Source: Modestobacter marinus (GTDB lineage Bacteria; Actinomycetota; Actinomycetes; Mycobacteriales; Geodermatophilaceae). From it: a DNA stretch of 64,000 bases. Of this stretch, positions 7,230 to 17,061 are shown piece by piece (the first letter of the stretch is position 1; each line of letters starts with the position of its first letter). The translations under genes were made by a program, and so were the position numbers. The notes under the pieces were generated by a model. The model saw only the letters and a list, made by a program, of their open reading frames with translations. It did no database searches and was not told where the DNA came from. The DNA is taken from assembly GCF_011758655.1 (NCBI RefSeq), contig NZ_JAAMPA010000001.1, forward strand, positions 1,984,001-2,048,000. Reading direction: 5' to 3'.

Positions 7230-8009
7230 TCAGCGGCCCCGCAGCAGGGCCTCGGCGGCCCGGTCACCGTGCACCGTCACGTCGGCCGGGCGGCCCCACA
7301 GCCGCAGGAGCAGCTGGGCCGCCGTCCCGGAGAGCTGGGCGTCGGCGTCGGCGGTGGCGCCGTCGGTGCAGCGGACGGCGCCGTCGGCCACCTCGACGGT
7401 CCAGCCGCGCCCGAGGTCGGTCGCGGTGACGCCGACCGACGCCCGGGCGGTGGCCAGCGGGGCGGTGTGCTGCCAGCGGGGGAGGACGACGGTCAGCAGC
7501 TCGTCCACCCCGTCACCGGCCAGCACCGGGTCGACCGGGGCGGGGGCCAGGGAGGCGGCCGCCTCCAGGTCCTGCCGGTGGACGGTGTGCTCGTGGGCCT
7601 GCCGCCGGGCCCAGTCCCGGGCGGTGTGGGCGGCCGCGGGGCTCATGTGCCAGGCCGGCGCGTCGGGGTCGGTGGTGCGCAGCGTGGCGACCAGCTCGGT
7701 CAGGCCCAGGGCGTACCAGCCGTGCAGGTCGTCGTGCGGCGGGGCGATGCCGCTGTAGGAGCCGGGCGCGCGGGTGTGGCCGGCCCGCAGGATCCCGGTG
7801 ACCCAGCGGTGCACCGCACCGAGGTGGGCGATGAGATCCCGGGCCGTCCAGCCGGCCACCCACGGCACCTCGGTGTCCAGCCCGCCGGCGGCCGGGGTGC
7901 GCCCGGCGGCCAGCTCCTGGGCGAGGACGCCGATCCGCTCGCCGTCCTGCACGACCGCGGCGATGCACCGGTCGTGCAGCTCGTCGGGGGTGAGCAGGGG
8001 GGCGGGCAC
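7230..8009 (-). CDS. Maleylpyruvate isomerase family, mycothiol-dependent-type enzyme
   Basis: About 259 residues. The N-terminal half is a DinB/MDMPI four-helix bundle (VAGWTARDLIAHLGAVHRW, then the metal-type EHTVHRQDLE near residue 140), and the C-terminal half is the short sterol-carrier-like domain (CTDGATADADAQLSGTAAQLLLRLWG) typical of mycothiol-dependent maleylpyruvate isomerase relatives. The family uses mycothiol as cofactor for isomerisation or conjugation; mshA lies 3 kb away, so the cofactor should be present. GTG 8009 is used; GTG 8027 would add six residues. Most family members have no known substrate, and none is indicated here. Confidence 0.75.
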   Translation of the reverse strand: MPAPLLTPDELHDRCIAAVVQDGERIGVLAQELAAGRTPAAGGLDTEVPWVAGWTARDLIAHLGAVHRWVTGILRAGHTRAPGSYSGIAPPHDDLHGWYALGLTELVATLRTTDPDAPAWHMSPAAAHTARDWARRQAHEHTVHRQDLEAAASLAPAPVDPVLAGDGVDELLTVVLPRWQHTAPLATARASVGVTATDLGRGWTVEVADGAVRCTDGATADADAQLSGTAAQLLLRLWGRPADVTVHGDRAAEALLRGR

Positions 8010-8035
8010 CTCGTCATCGTGCCGCACGCGGTGGC

Positions 8036-8881
8036 TCAGGCCGGCGCGACCGCCGACCAGCGCACGCTGACCTCGCCGTGCCGCCACCGCCGGCTGGGGC
8101 CGACCAGCGGCCAGCCGTCGGCGGCCAGCGTCTCGACGGCGGCGGCCCAGCGCTGCCGCGGGCCGAACGTGGACAGCCCGGCCGCCGAGGCCCAGGCGGT
8201 GTCGAAGGCGGTGAGGAAGGCGTGCACCGGCTGGCCGGGGACGTTGTGGTGGATCAGCGCCTTGGGCAGCCGTTCGGCCAGGTCCGAGGGCCGCTCCAGG
8301 TCCGACACCCGGGCGGCGAGGGTCAGGGTGAGCGGGCCGTCCTCGTCCAGGGCCACCCAGGTCGAGCGTCGTCCCCACTCGTCGCAGGTGCCCTCGACCA
8401 GCAGGCCCCCGGGCGCCAGCGCGGCGCGCATCGTGTCCCAGGCGCGGGTGGCGGACTCCTCGTCGTACTGGCGCAGCACGTTGAACGCCCGCACCAGCAC
8501 CGGGCGCAGGCCGGCGAGCTCGAACCCGCCCACCCGGAAGTCCACCCGCGGCGGGTCGCGGTCGGCGGCGACGGCGGCCACCCGCTCGGGGTCGATCTCC
8601 AGGCCGACCACCTCCAGCCGGTCGACCTCCGGGGCGAGCCGGTCGACCAGCTCCAGCGTGGTCACCGCCGACGCCCCGTACCCGAGGTCGACGACCAGTG
8701 GTCGGGCGGCGTCGCGCAGCCGGGCGACCTGGGTGGCCACCAGCCAGCGGTCGACCCGGCGCAGCCGGTTGGCGTTCGTGGTGCCGCGGGTCGGCAGCCC
8801 GAGCGCGCGGGCGCGGCCGGCGGCCAGCCGGGGGGCCTTGCGGACGGGGGGCAGCGACGCACGCTGGGTGTGGTCGCTCAC
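8036..8881 (-). CDS. Class I SAM-dependent methyltransferase
   Basis: A 281-residue Rossmann-fold methyltransferase: motif I VVDLGYGASAVTTLEL (about residues 63-78), the acidic residue GLEIDPERV that holds the SAM ribose, and a late motif LAPGGLLVEGTCDEWGR. It is divergent from murB with only 40 bases between the starts, a pairing I recognise from other actinobacteria. A -10-like TAACCT ends eight bases before its GTG. The substrate is unknown. Confidence 0.75.
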   Translation of the reverse strand: MSDHTQRASLPPVRKAPRLAAGRARALGLPTRGTTNANRLRRVDRWLVATQVARLRDAARPLVVDLGYGASAVTTLELVDRLAPEVDRLEVVGLEIDPERVAAVAADRDPPRVDFRVGGFELAGLRPVLVRAFNVLRQYDEESATRAWDTMRAALAPGGLLVEGTCDEWGRRSTWVALDEDGPLTLTLAARVSDLERPSDLAERLPKALIHHNVPGQPVHAFLTAFDTAWASAAGLSTFGPRQRWAAAVETLAADGWPLVGPSRRWRHGEVSVRWSAVAPA

Positions 8882-8921
8882 GGTGCACGAGGTTAGTCGG
8901 AGGGCCGTTTACCGTGGTGCC

Positions 8922-9956
8922 GTGCAGGTACGCCATGACGCCCGGCTGGCGGACCTGACGACCCTGGGGGTCGGCGGTCCGATCGAGAGGCTGGTCGAGG
9001 TCACCGGCCGCGACGAGCTGGTCGCCGCCATCCGGGACGCCGACGACGCCGGCCGCCCGCTGCTGGTGCTCGGCGGCGGCTCGAACGTCGTGGCCCCGGA
9101 CGCCGGCTGGCCCGGCGACGTGGTCCTGGTGCGCACCCGGGGCATCGCGCGCCGGGACGCCGCCGACGGCGTCGAGCTCGAGGTGGAGGCCGGTGAGCCC
9201 TGGGACGACCTGGTGGCGCACACCGTGGCGCAGCGGCTGGCCGGGATGGAGGCGCTGTCGGGCATCCCCGGCTCGACCGGCGCCACCCCGGTGCAGAACG
9301 TCGGCGCCTACGGCCAGGAGGTCGCGGCGCTGATCACCTCCGTGCGGGTGTACGACCGCGCGGGCGGGGTCGAGCGGGCGTTCGGCCCGGCCGAGCTGGG
9401 CTTCGCCTACCGGGACAGCCGGCTCAAGCAGCAGCCCGGCGCGTACGTCGTCCTCTCGGTGACCTTCCGGCTGCGGGCCTCGGAGCAGTCCAGCCCGGTC
9501 AGCTACGCGGAGCTCGCCAAGGCGCTGGGCGTCGAGCTGGGCGAGACGGCGCCGCTGGGCGCGGTGCGCGACGCCGTGCTGGCCCTGCGCCGCGGCAAGG
9601 GGATGGTCTGGGACCCGGCCGACCCCGACTCGCGCAGCGCCGGCTCCTTCTTCACCAATCCCGTCGTGCCGGTCGGCACCGCCGTCCCCGAGTGCCCGTC
9701 CTGGCCGGCCGGCATCGGGGCCGACGGGGCCGCGCAGGTGAAGCTGAGCGCGGCCTGGCTGGTGCAGCACTCCGGCTACGGCCGGGGCACCCGCGCGGGC
9801 CGGGTCGGGACGTCGTCGCGGCACAGCCTGGCGCTGACCACCGAGCCCGGCGCCACCGCCGCGGAGCTGATGGCCTTCGCCGGCCAGGTGGTCGCCGCGG
9901 TGCGCGAGCAGTTCGGCGTCACCCTGGTGCCCGAGCCGACCGCGGTGCGCCCGTGA
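8922..9956 (+). CDS. murB: UDP-N-acetylmuramate dehydrogenase MurB
   Basis: This 344-residue flavoenzyme reduces UDP-GlcNAc-enolpyruvate to UDP-MurNAc in the cytosol, the second committed step of peptidoglycan synthesis. FAD-binding features are clear: [10 protein letters not shown] (about residues 47-56), [21 protein letters not shown] (about 117-137, split by family motifs), YRDSRLK, and the C-terminal SAGSFFTNP that carries the catalytic serine. GTG 8922 is chosen because TACCGT (8910-8915) ends six bases upstream; a long upstream in-frame opening is antisense to other genes. The stop overlaps the next start (GTGA). Same place as Rv0482. Confidence 0.93.
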   Translation: MQVRHDARLADLTTLGVGGPIERLVEVTGRDELVAAIRDADDAGRPLLVLGGGSNVVAPDAGWPGDVVLVRTRGIARRDAADGVELEVEAGEPWDDLVAHTVAQRLAGMEALSGIPGSTGATPVQNVGAYGQEVAALITSVRVYDRAGGVERAFGPAELGFAYRDSRLKQQPGAYVVLSVTFRLRASEQSSPVSYAELAKALGVELGETAPLGAVRDAVLALRRGKGMVWDPADPDSRSAGSFFTNPVVPVGTAVPECPSWPAGIGADGAAQVKLSAAWLVQHSGYGRGTRAGRVGTSSRHSLALTTEPGATAAELMAFAGQVVAAVREQFGVTLVPEPTAVRP

Positions 9957-10228
9957 ACCCGGCCGAGTCCCTGCAGCTGGGCGCCCTCTACGACGCGCTG
10001 CGCTCCCCGGCCCCCATGCCGGCCGATCCCGCCCAGCTGACTCGGTGGATGGCCCGCGTGGAGGCCGACGCCGCACTGACCGGGCTGATCTCCCGGGTGC
10101 TGAACTCCGGGAGCGCCACCGCGGCCGAGGTGACCGACGCGCAGGCGCTGTTCGAGCGGAGCGGCACCGCCGCCGACCCGGCGCGGGTCACGCGGGCCTA
10201 CGAGGTCCTGCACCGCAACGCCGAGTAG
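9953..10228 (+). CDS. Small hypothetical protein coupled to murB
   Basis: A 91-residue, mainly helical protein starting at GTG 9953 inside the murB stop. I do not recognise a family. It has no membrane segment or cysteine. Codon use with GC-rich third positions and the four-base coupling argue that it is a real gene. A hairpin follows it. Confidence 0.6.
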   Translation: MNPAESLQLGALYDALRSPAPMPADPAQLTRWMARVEADAALTGLISRVLNSGSATAAEVTDAQALFERSGTAADPARVTRAYEVLHRNAE

Positions 10229-10236
10229 GCCGGCGT

Positions 10237-10294
10237 CGAGATCGGGCTGGGTGCTGGGCCGGCGTGCCCGGTGGCAGCCCTCAGCCCGATCTCG
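10237..10294. terminator. Long-loop bidirectional hairpin
   Basis: Perfect 13-base arms, CGAGATCGGGCTG (10237-10249) and CAGCCCGATCTCG (10282-10294), flank a 32-base GC-rich loop between two convergent genes. It is placed as a bidirectional terminator. Confidence 0.65.
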
Positions 10295-10308
10295 GCCCGG
10301 CCGAGGGC

Positions 10309-11094
10309 TCAGTCGGACTCGCGGTGGACCTTGTGCTGGGCGGCCTGCGCGCGCGGGCGGACGACGAGCAGGTCGACGTTCACGTGGTGCGGCCGGGTGA
10401 CCGCCCAGGCGATGCAGTCGGCGACGTCCGCGGCGACCAGCGGCTCGCGCACCCCGCGGTAGACGGCGTCGGCCTTCTCCTGCGACCGCGTGCGGTTGAG
10501 CGAGAACTCCTCGGTCCTGACCATCCCCGGCGCGATCTCGACCACCCGGACCGGCTCGGCCACCAGCTCCAGGCGCAGCGTCTCGACCAGCGTGTGCACC
10601 CCGTGCTTGGCGGCGGTGTAGCTGGCGCCGCCCTCGTAGCTGACCAGCCCGGCCGTCGAGCCGACGAACACCAGGTCACCCGCGCCCGAGGCCCGCAGCG
10701 CCGGCAGCAGCGCCTTGGTCACCCGCACGGTGCCCAGCACGTTGACGTCGTAGGTGCGCTGCCAGGAGTCGAGGTCCGCGTCGGCCACCGGGTTGGTGTC
10801 GAACGCGCCGCCGGCGTTGTTGACCAGGACGTCGACCCGGTCCAGCCCGGCGGCCAGCGCGGCCACCGAGTCGGGGTCGGTGACGTCGAGCTGCACGGCC
10901 CGGCCGCCGATCCGCTCCGCCAGCTCGGTGAGCCGGTCGATCCGGCGGGCGGCCAGCACGACGGAGAACCCGTCGGCGGCCAGCCGCTCGGCGGTCGCGG
11001 CGCCGATGCCGCTGGAGGCGCCGGTGACGACGGCGACGCGGCCGGCCCCGCCGGGAGGGGTGCTGGTGGAGGACGGGGCGACGGGGCTGGACAT
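10309..11094 (-). CDS. SDR-family oxidoreductase (Rv0484c-like)
   Basis: A 261-residue classical short-chain dehydrogenase/reductase. It has the NAD(P)-binding TGASSGIG (about residues 25-32), an Arg after the second strand (AARRID) that favours NADP, NNAG, and the catalytic Ser and YTAAK pair. Closest general type is YdfG-like 3-hydroxy acid dehydrogenase, but the substrate cannot be told. CAGGAT ends six bases before the ATG. It stands divergent from mshA as in M. tuberculosis (Rv0484c/Rv0486). Confidence 0.85.
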   Translation of the reverse strand: MSSPVAPSSTSTPPGGAGRVAVVTGASSGIGAATAERLAADGFSVVLAARRIDRLTELAERIGGRAVQLDVTDPDSVAALAAGLDRVDVLVNNAGGAFDTNPVADADLDSWQRTYDVNVLGTVRVTKALLPALRASGAGDLVFVGSTAGLVSYEGGASYTAAKHGVHTLVETLRLELVAEPVRVVEIAPGMVRTEEFSLNRTRSQEKADAVYRGVREPLVAADVADCIAWAVTRPHHVNVDLLVVRPRAQAAQHKVHRESD

Positions 11095-11205
11095 GTGCCC
11101 ATCCTGGCGCTGTTGCACACTGAGAGCACGACAGGGGTGCCCGATCGGGTGCCGTACGACCCACCAGGCCGACGGTCGGCCAGGCGCCCGAGCGGGAGGA
11201 GCTCC

Positions 11206-12600
11206 GTGCCCGCTCGCCGCTCTCCGCGCCAGCCCACGCCGTGGCGCGCCGGTGCCGTCCCGGAGCCGGCCGCGCCGGTGCTGCCCCGCCGGGTGGCGAC
11301 CCTCTCGGTGCACACCAGCCCGCTGGAGCAGCCGGGCGCCGGTGACGCCGGGGGCATGAACGTCTACGTGGTCGAGGTCTCCCGCCGGCTGGCCGACCGT
11401 GGGATCGCCGTCGACGTGTTCACCCGGGCCACCTCCAGCGAGCAGCCGCCGGTGGTCGAGATGAGCCCAGGCGTGACCGTGCGGCACGTGAGCGCCGGTC
11501 CGTTCGAGGGGCTGGGCAAGCAGGAGCTGCCCGCCCAGATGTGCGCCTTCACCGCCGCGGTGCTCCGTGAGGAGGCCCAGCACGAGCCGGGCCACTTCGA
11601 CGTCGTCCACTCCCACTACTGGCTCTCCGGTCAGGTCGGCTGGCTGGCCCGGGACCGCTGGGGCGTGCCGCTGGTGCACTCGGCGCACACCCTGGCGAAG
11701 GTGAAGAACGCCGCGCTGGCCGAGGGCGACGAGCCCGAGCCCCGCACCCGGGTGATCGGTGAGGAGCAGGTCGTCGCGGAGGCCGACCGGCTGGTGGCGA
11801 ACACCGCCGAGGAGGCCCGGCAGCTGGTCGACTTCTACGACGCCGACCCCCGCCGCACCCTGGTCGTCCCGCCGGGCGTGGACCTGGACTGCTTCCGGCC
11901 CGGTGACCGCCAGGCCGCCAGGGCGCGGGTCGGGGTGGCCCCGGACGCCGTCGTCCTGCTGTTCGTCGGCCGGATCCAGCCGCTCAAGGCCCCGGAGATG
12001 CTGCTGCACGCCGCGGCCCGGATGCTCGCCACCGACCCGGCCCTGCGCGACCGGCTCGAGGTGCTGGTCGTCGGCGCGCCCAGCGGGTCGGGGCTGGCCG
12101 AGCCGCAGCGGCTGCAGGAGCTCGCGGTCTCCCTGGGCGTCGCCGACGTGGTCCGGTTCGTGCCGCCGCAGGCGCCCGCGCAGCTCGCCGACCACTACCG
12201 GGCCGCCGACGTCGCCGTCGTCCCGAGCCACAACGAGTCCTTCGGCCTGGTCGCGCTGGAGGCCCAGGCCTGCGGCACGCCGGTGGTCGCCGCCGCGGTC
12301 GGCGGGCTGCCCACCGCCGTGGACGACGGGGTGTCCGGGCTGCTGGTCACCGGCCGCGACCCCGAGGGCTACGCCGCGGCCATCCGCCGGGTGCTGGCCC
12401 GCCGGGAGCTGCTCGCCGCCGGTGCGCGCCGGCACGCCGCCGCCTTCAGCTGGGACCGCACCACCGACTCGCTGGTCGATGCCTACGCCGCGGCGATGAG
12501 CGAGATGGGCCGGCGCCGGGTGCGCCCCGCACACCGGGCCGCCGAGGCCGTGCGGCTGCTGACCGGCGGGAACAGCGTCGGAGGCCGGGCCCGGCGATGA
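11206..12600 (+). CDS. mshA: D-inositol-3-phosphate glycosyltransferase MshA
   Basis: A 464-residue GT4 glycosyltransferase that joins GlcNAc from UDP-GlcNAc to 1D-myo-inositol 3-phosphate, the first step of mycothiol synthesis. Visible: the N-terminal GGMNVYV acceptor loop (about residue 50), [20 protein letters not shown] at the start of the second Rossmann domain, and the donor-site [18 protein letters not shown] strong ribosome site GGGAGGAG (11193-11200) fixes GTG 11206. It overlaps the YbjN gene by ATGA, as Rv0486-Rv0487. Mycothiol production agrees with the mycothiol-type isomerase family gene at 7.2 kb. Confidence 0.93.
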   Translation: MPARRSPRQPTPWRAGAVPEPAAPVLPRRVATLSVHTSPLEQPGAGDAGGMNVYVVEVSRRLADRGIAVDVFTRATSSEQPPVVEMSPGVTVRHVSAGPFEGLGKQELPAQMCAFTAAVLREEAQHEPGHFDVVHSHYWLSGQVGWLARDRWGVPLVHSAHTLAKVKNAALAEGDEPEPRTRVIGEEQVVAEADRLVANTAEEARQLVDFYDADPRRTLVVPPGVDLDCFRPGDRQAARARVGVAPDAVVLLFVGRIQPLKAPEMLLHAAARMLATDPALRDRLEVLVVGAPSGSGLAEPQRLQELAVSLGVADVVRFVPPQAPAQLADHYRAADVAVVPSHNESFGLVALEAQACGTPVVAAAVGGLPTAVDDGVSGLLVTGRDPEGYAAAIRRVLARRELLAAGARRHAAAFSWDRTTDSLVDAYAAAMSEMGRRRVRPAHRAAEAVRLLTGGNSVGGRARR

Positions 12601-13121
12601 GCGAGCGCAGCGTGTCCGAACTCGACGCCGTCGTCGAGGAGACGCTGCGCGCGGCCGAGCTGGAGTACGAGCACCCGGGGCAGGGGCGCTTCGTCGTCAC
12701 CCTGCCGGGCACGAAGAAGCTGAAGACGGTCGTCGGGCTGACCATCGGCGCCCACGCCCTGACGATCGAGGCCTTCGTCTGCCGGCAGCCCGACGAGAAC
12801 CGGGAGCAGCTGTGGGCCTGGCTGCTGCAGCACAACGCGCGCAGCTACGGGGTCAGCTGGTCCATCGACAGCGTCGGTGACGTGTACCTGACCGGCCGGC
12901 TCCCGCACGCGGTGATCAGCCCCGAGGAGATCGACCGGCTGCTCGGCTCGGTGCTCAGCCACGCCGACGACCACTTCAACACCCTGCTGGAGATCGGCTT
13001 CGGCACCTCGATCCGCCGCGAGTGGGACTGGCGGGTCAAGCGCGGGGAGTCGCTGCGCAACCTGGAGGCCTTCGCCGCCTTCGCCGACCCCGCCCGGCGG
13101 CCCCGGGACCCGCAGGGGTGA
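12597..13121 (+). CDS. YbjN domain protein (Rv0487-like)
   Basis: A 174-residue protein of the YbjN family, an alpha/beta fold related to type III secretion chaperones, of unknown function in actinobacteria. YbjN features: helix at residues 8-22, then strands with [15 protein letters not shown] and the [10 protein letters not shown] helix. It sits between mshA and the next gene with four-base overlaps on each side (ATGA and GTGA), and the pairing with mshA is conserved in actinobacteria. Confidence 0.85.
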   Translation: MSERSVSELDAVVEETLRAAELEYEHPGQGRFVVTLPGTKKLKTVVGLTIGAHALTIEAFVCRQPDENREQLWAWLLQHNARSYGVSWSIDSVGDVYLTGRLPHAVISPEEIDRLLGSVLSHADDHFNTLLEIGFGTSIRREWDWRVKRGESLRNLEAFAAFADPARRPRDPQG

Positions 13122-14677
13122 GCACCACCGAACGCCCGGTGCCGGCGGCCGACCAGCTGCCGCCCGGCTACGAGCGCCGCTGGTGGGTGCTCGGCACGAT
13201 GATCGTCTGCCTGCTCATGGTGATCATGGGCAACACGATCCTGAACGTCGCGCTGCCCACCCTGCAGCGGGAGCTGGACGCCACCCAGGGTGAGCTGCAG
13301 TGGGCGATCGACTCCTACATCTTGGTGTTCGCCGGCCTGCTGTTCAGCTGGGGCGTCATCGGCGACCGGATCGGCCGGCGCAAGGTGCTGCTGGCCGGGC
13401 TGACGATCTTCGCGATCGGGTCGGTGCTGGCCGCCTTCAGCGACTCCGCGCTCGAGCTGATCGGCTGGCGGGCGCTGATGGGCGTCGGGGGTGCGGCCAT
13501 CCAGCCGGCCACCCTCGCCGTCATCACCAACGTCTTCCCCGCCGGCGAGCGGGGCCGGGCGATCGGCTTGTGGGCCGGTGCCTCCGGGCTGGCCGTCGCC
13601 GGTGGGCCGCTGGCCGGCGGGCTGGTGCTGGAGCACTTCTGGTGGGGTGCGGTCTTCCTGCTCGGCGTCCCGGTCGCGGCGGTCGGCGTGGTCGGGGTGC
13701 TGACCGTCGTCCCCGAGTCCAAGGACCCCGACCCGGGCCGGCTCGACGTCCCCGGCGTGCTGCTGTCGATCGCGGCGCTGGTCGGGGTCGTCTACGGCAT
13801 CATCCGCGGCGGCAGCGAGGGCTGGGGCGAGCTGCAGACCTGGGGGCCGCTGGCCGCCGGCGTCGTCCTGCTCGCCGTCTTCGTCTGGTGGCAGCGGCGC
13901 ACCGCGCACCCGGCGCTGGACGTCTCGCTGTTCCGCAACCCCGCGTTCTCCGCGGCGGCCGGGGCGCTGGCGCTCAACTTCTTCGCCCTGCAGGGGGCGA
14001 CGTTCTACCTCGTCTACTACCTGCAGGGCGTGCGCGGGTACTCACCGCTGGAGAGCGGGGCCTCGCTGGTGCCGGTCGCCCTGGGCATCGCGCTGACCGC
14101 GCCGCGCACCTCGCGGCTGGCCGAGCGGTTCGGCGCCAAGGCCGTCTGCGCCACCGGCTTCACGCTGATCGCGATCTCCTTCGCCGGCATCCAGCTGCTG
14201 GACGCCGACGCACCCGTCTGGCTGGTGCTCGCCGACCTCGCGCTGCAGGGCGTCGGCATGGGCGCGGTGATGGCCCCGGCGACCGAGTCGATCATGTCCG
14301 TCGTCCCGCGGGAGAAGGCCGGCGCCGGGGCGGCCGTCAACAACGCGGTCCGCCAGGTCGGCGGCGCCTTGGGCGTGGCGATCCTCGGCTCGGTGCTGGC
14401 CACCTCCTACGCCAACCGGCTCGGGGACGACGTCCTGGCGCTGCCGGCGGGGGCACGGGACCAGGCGGGGGAGTCGATCGTGGCGACCCTCGCCGCGGTG
14501 CAGGACGCCGAGGCCGCCGGCGGGGAGACCGCGGCAGCGGCTGCGGCCCTCGTCGACCCGGCCCGGGAGGCGTTCGTCGGGGCCATGCACCTGACCGCCG
14601 TCGGCACCGCGGGGTGTGCGGTGGTCGCCGCGATCGTCGTCCTGGTCTGGCTGCCCGGCCGGCGCCGCACCCCCTGA
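13118..14677 (+). CDS. MFS drug:H+ antiporter, DHA2 family
   Basis: A 519-residue integral membrane transporter with about 14 hydrophobic segments, the size and number typical of DHA2 (EmrB/QacA-like) exporters. Motif A appears as GDRIGRRKVLLAG (about residues 84-96) after the second helix, motif C-like GPLAGG near helix five, and PATESIMSVVP in the second half. The GTG overlaps the YbjN stop. There is no adjacent regulator. Substrate unknown. It is an addition relative to the M. tuberculosis order. Confidence 0.87.
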   Translation: MSTTERPVPAADQLPPGYERRWWVLGTMIVCLLMVIMGNTILNVALPTLQRELDATQGELQWAIDSYILVFAGLLFSWGVIGDRIGRRKVLLAGLTIFAIGSVLAAFSDSALELIGWRALMGVGGAAIQPATLAVITNVFPAGERGRAIGLWAGASGLAVAGGPLAGGLVLEHFWWGAVFLLGVPVAAVGVVGVLTVVPESKDPDPGRLDVPGVLLSIAALVGVVYGIIRGGSEGWGELQTWGPLAAGVVLLAVFVWWQRRTAHPALDVSLFRNPAFSAAAGALALNFFALQGATFYLVYYLQGVRGYSPLESGASLVPVALGIALTAPRTSRLAERFGAKAVCATGFTLIAISFAGIQLLDADAPVWLVLADLALQGVGMGAVMAPATESIMSVVPREKAGAGAAVNNAVRQVGGALGVAILGSVLATSYANRLGDDVLALPAGARDQAGESIVATLAAVQDAEAAGGETAAAAAALVDPAREAFVGAMHLTAVGTAGCAVVAAIVVLVWLPGRRRTP

Positions 14678-14886
14678 GCGGTCCCTCCCTCGCGCGACCG
14701 GGTGTCACCCGGCGGGGCGCTCACGGCTGCCCGGCTCGGGACGCTGCGTCGAGGAGTGACCCGCCGCACGCCTGCTCGGGTGACCCTCGACCGGACTGTG
14801 CGGTATCCGTTGACCACGGAGCGTGTTGACCGTCAGGGTCAGGGGTGAACGGCTGCGATCCCCGCGCCGAACTGCGAGGAGCTGCC

Positions 14887-16161
14887 GTGCTCGACCCCGC
14901 CCTGTCCCACACCGTGCTGTCCCACGCTGCCCGGTCGGTGGTCCGCCGTGACCCCTTCGCCCCGCTGCTGGAGAGCAGCCGGGCCGAGATGATGCGGCGG
15001 CACGTGCGCGAGGGGGTGGCCACGCACTCGGTGCCCACCGCCGGGGCGCCCCAGCCGCTCACGGTGTTCGACGACGGCCGGACCCGGATCAACCTGGGCA
15101 CCAACAACTACCTCGGCCTGGCCGGCGACCCGCAGGTGGTGGAGGCCGCCGTCGCCGCCCTGCGGCAGTACGGCACCAGCGCGGCCGGCAGCCGCATCCT
15201 CAACGGCACCACCCGCCTGCACCTGACCCTGGAGCGGGAGCTCGCCGAGCACCACGGCACCGAGGACGCGGTGCTGACCTCCGCGGGGGTCAACGCCAAC
15301 GCCGCGATCCTGTCCACCATCTGCGCGCCCGGTGACGCCCTGCTCGTCGACGCCCACGCCCACGCCAGCCTGCACGCCGCGGCGGCGGCCAGCCGGGGCA
15401 CCGTGCTCCGCTTCACCCACAACTCGGCGGCGTCCCTGGAGCGGCGGCTGGCGCGCCTGGACCCCGAGGCCGGGGCGGTCGTGGTCGTCGACGGCGTCTA
15501 CTCGATGAGCGGGGAGGCCGCGCCGCTGGCGGCGATCGCCGGCCTCTGCCGCCGGTTCTCCGCCCGGCTGGTGGTCGACGAGGCGCACGGGCTCGGGGTG
15601 CTGGGGGAGAACGGCCGGGGCGCGGCGGAGGCGGCCGGGGTCCTGGACCGGGTCGACGCGGTCACCGTGGCGTTCAGCAAGTCGCTGGCCAGCGTCGGCG
15701 GCGCGGTGCTGACCTCCCGCGCGGTCGCCGACGGGATCCGCGCCTCGGCGATGCCCTACATCTTCAGCGCCGCGAACGCCCCCGCGGCGGTCGCCGCCGC
15801 GCTCGCCGCACTCCGGGTGCTGCGCCGGGAGCCGGAGCGGATGCAGCGGCTGCGGGACAACGGCGACCTGCTGCGGCGGGTGCTCACCGAGTGCGGGGTC
15901 CCGCCCGTCCCCGGCAAGGGCGCCGTCATCGCCGTCCGCACCGGCGAGGACGAGGCCACCCGCAGTGCCTGGGCAGCGGCGCACGAGGCCGGGGTCTACA
16001 CCAACGCGGTGCGCTACCCGGCCGTCCCGCGGGGACAGGGCGTGCTGCGGCTGTCGGTGATGGCCACCCACACCGAGGAGCAGCTGCGGCTGGCCGGGGA
16101 GCTGGTCGCCGCCGCCGTCCGCGGGGTGCGCACCCCGGAGCCGGCCAACGCGATGGCCTGA
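14887..16161 (+). CDS. Alpha-oxoamine synthase-like PLP enzyme
   Basis: A 424-residue fold-type I PLP enzyme of the AOS family (BioF, Kbl, HemA-type ALA synthase, serine palmitoyltransferase), which decarboxylatively condense an amino acid with an acyl-CoA. Core blocks are intact: [43 protein letters not shown] and the Schiff-base Lys265 in [14 protein letters not shown] 14887 follows GAGGAG at good spacing; GTG 14845 would add 14 residues. A BioF role is not supported by any other biotin gene here, and threonine degradation would need tdh; a sphingolipid-like or unknown acyl substrate remains possible. Confidence 0.75.
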   Translation: MLDPALSHTVLSHAARSVVRRDPFAPLLESSRAEMMRRHVREGVATHSVPTAGAPQPLTVFDDGRTRINLGTNNYLGLAGDPQVVEAAVAALRQYGTSAAGSRILNGTTRLHLTLERELAEHHGTEDAVLTSAGVNANAAILSTICAPGDALLVDAHAHASLHAAAAASRGTVLRFTHNSAASLERRLARLDPEAGAVVVVDGVYSMSGEAAPLAAIAGLCRRFSARLVVDEAHGLGVLGENGRGAAEAAGVLDRVDAVTVAFSKSLASVGGAVLTSRAVADGIRASAMPYIFSAANAPAAVAAALAALRVLRREPERMQRLRDNGDLLRRVLTECGVPPVPGKGAVIAVRTGEDEATRSAWAAAHEAGVYTNAVRYPAVPRGQGVLRLSVMATHTEEQLRLAGELVAAAVRGVRTPEPANAMA

Positions 16162-16240
16162 CGCCTCCGGCAGCACCGCCGGACGCCGCCGCCTCCGCCT
16201 GCTGTGCACGGGGCCGGCGGCGGTCGGGCAGGATGGCCGC

Positions 16241-17005
16241 GTGAGCGACACGACGAGCACCGGGACCCTCATCCTGCTCCGCCACGGCGAGAGCGAGTGG
16301 AACAAGGCCAACCTGTTCACCGGCTGGGTGGACGTCGAGCTGTCGGAGAAGGGCCGCGCCGAGGCCGCCCGCGGCGGGCGCCTGCTCGCCGAGCAGGGGC
16401 TGCTGCCCGACGTCCTGCACACCTCGCTGCTCAAGCGGGCCATCACCACGGCGGAGCTGGCGCTGGCGGCGGCGGACCGGCAGTGGATCCCGGTCCGCCG
16501 TTCCTGGCGGCTCAACGAGCGGCACTACGGGGCGCTGCAGGGCAAGGACAAGGCCGCCACCCTCGCCGAGTACGGCGAGGAGCAGTTCATGACCTGGCGG
16601 CGCAGCTACGCCACCCCGCCGCCGCCGATCGAGGCCGGGAGCGAGTACAGCCAGGACGGCGACCCCCGCTACCGGTTCCTCCCCTCCGAGGCCCGCCCGG
16701 CCACCGAGTGCCTCGCCGACGTCGTCGTCCGGATGCTGCCGTACTGGTACGACGCGATCGTGCCGGACCTGCGCAGCGGCCAGACCGTCCTGGTGGCCGC
16801 GCACGGCAACAGCCTGCGGGCCCTGGTGAAGCACCTGGACGGCATGGGCGAGGACGAGGTCGTCGGGCTGAACATCCCCACCGGCGTCCCGCTGCGCTAC
16901 GACCTGGACGACGACCTGCGGCCGGTCAAGCCCGGCGGGCAGTACCTCGACCCCGAGGCCGCGGCCGCCGCGATCGAGGCGGTCAAGAACCAGGGCAAGA
17001 AGTAG
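16241..17005 (+). CDS. gpmA: 2,3-bisphosphoglycerate-dependent phosphoglycerate mutase
   Basis: A 254-residue glycolytic enzyme interconverting 3- and 2-phosphoglycerate. RHGE with the phosphorylated His15, the [15 protein letters not shown] block and [14 protein letters not shown] are all present, and the length equals the family norm. A CAGGAT box ends six bases before the GTG. Followed by a 21-base-pair terminator. Same position as Rv0489, immediately before the senX3-regX3 region. Confidence 0.95.
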   Translation: MSDTTSTGTLILLRHGESEWNKANLFTGWVDVELSEKGRAEAARGGRLLAEQGLLPDVLHTSLLKRAITTAELALAAADRQWIPVRRSWRLNERHYGALQGKDKAATLAEYGEEQFMTWRRSYATPPPPIEAGSEYSQDGDPRYRFLPSEARPATECLADVVVRMLPYWYDAIVPDLRSGQTVLVAAHGNSLRALVKHLDGMGEDEVVGLNIPTGVPLRYDLDDDLRPVKPGGQYLDPEAAAAAIEAVKNQGKK

Positions 17006-17008
17006 CGG

Positions 17009-17053
17009 ACGACGAAGGGGCCCCGGCGCATCGCGCCGGGGCCCCTTCGTCGT
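17009..17053. terminator. Strong bidirectional terminator gpmA/phoU
   Basis: Two perfectly complementary 21-base arms (17009-17029 and 17033-17053) enclose an ATC loop; the arm begins ACGACGAAGGGG and the right arm ends CCCCTTCGTCGT, giving a short T pair on both strands. It lies between the convergent gpmA and phoU genes. Confidence 0.95.
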
Positions 17054-17061
17054 GCGGTGGA

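Noticed and set aside
6367-8881. A defence or toxin-antitoxin cluster in the minus-strand enzyme set
   Set aside because: All three are common actinobacterial enzyme families with no toxin, nuclease or antitoxin features.
7230-10076. A very long minus-strand open frame spanning four genes
   Set aside because: GC-rich third positions open long frames opposite real genes; only its 3' part (7230-8009) has a family match, and the rest is antisense to murB and shares the methyltransferase region.
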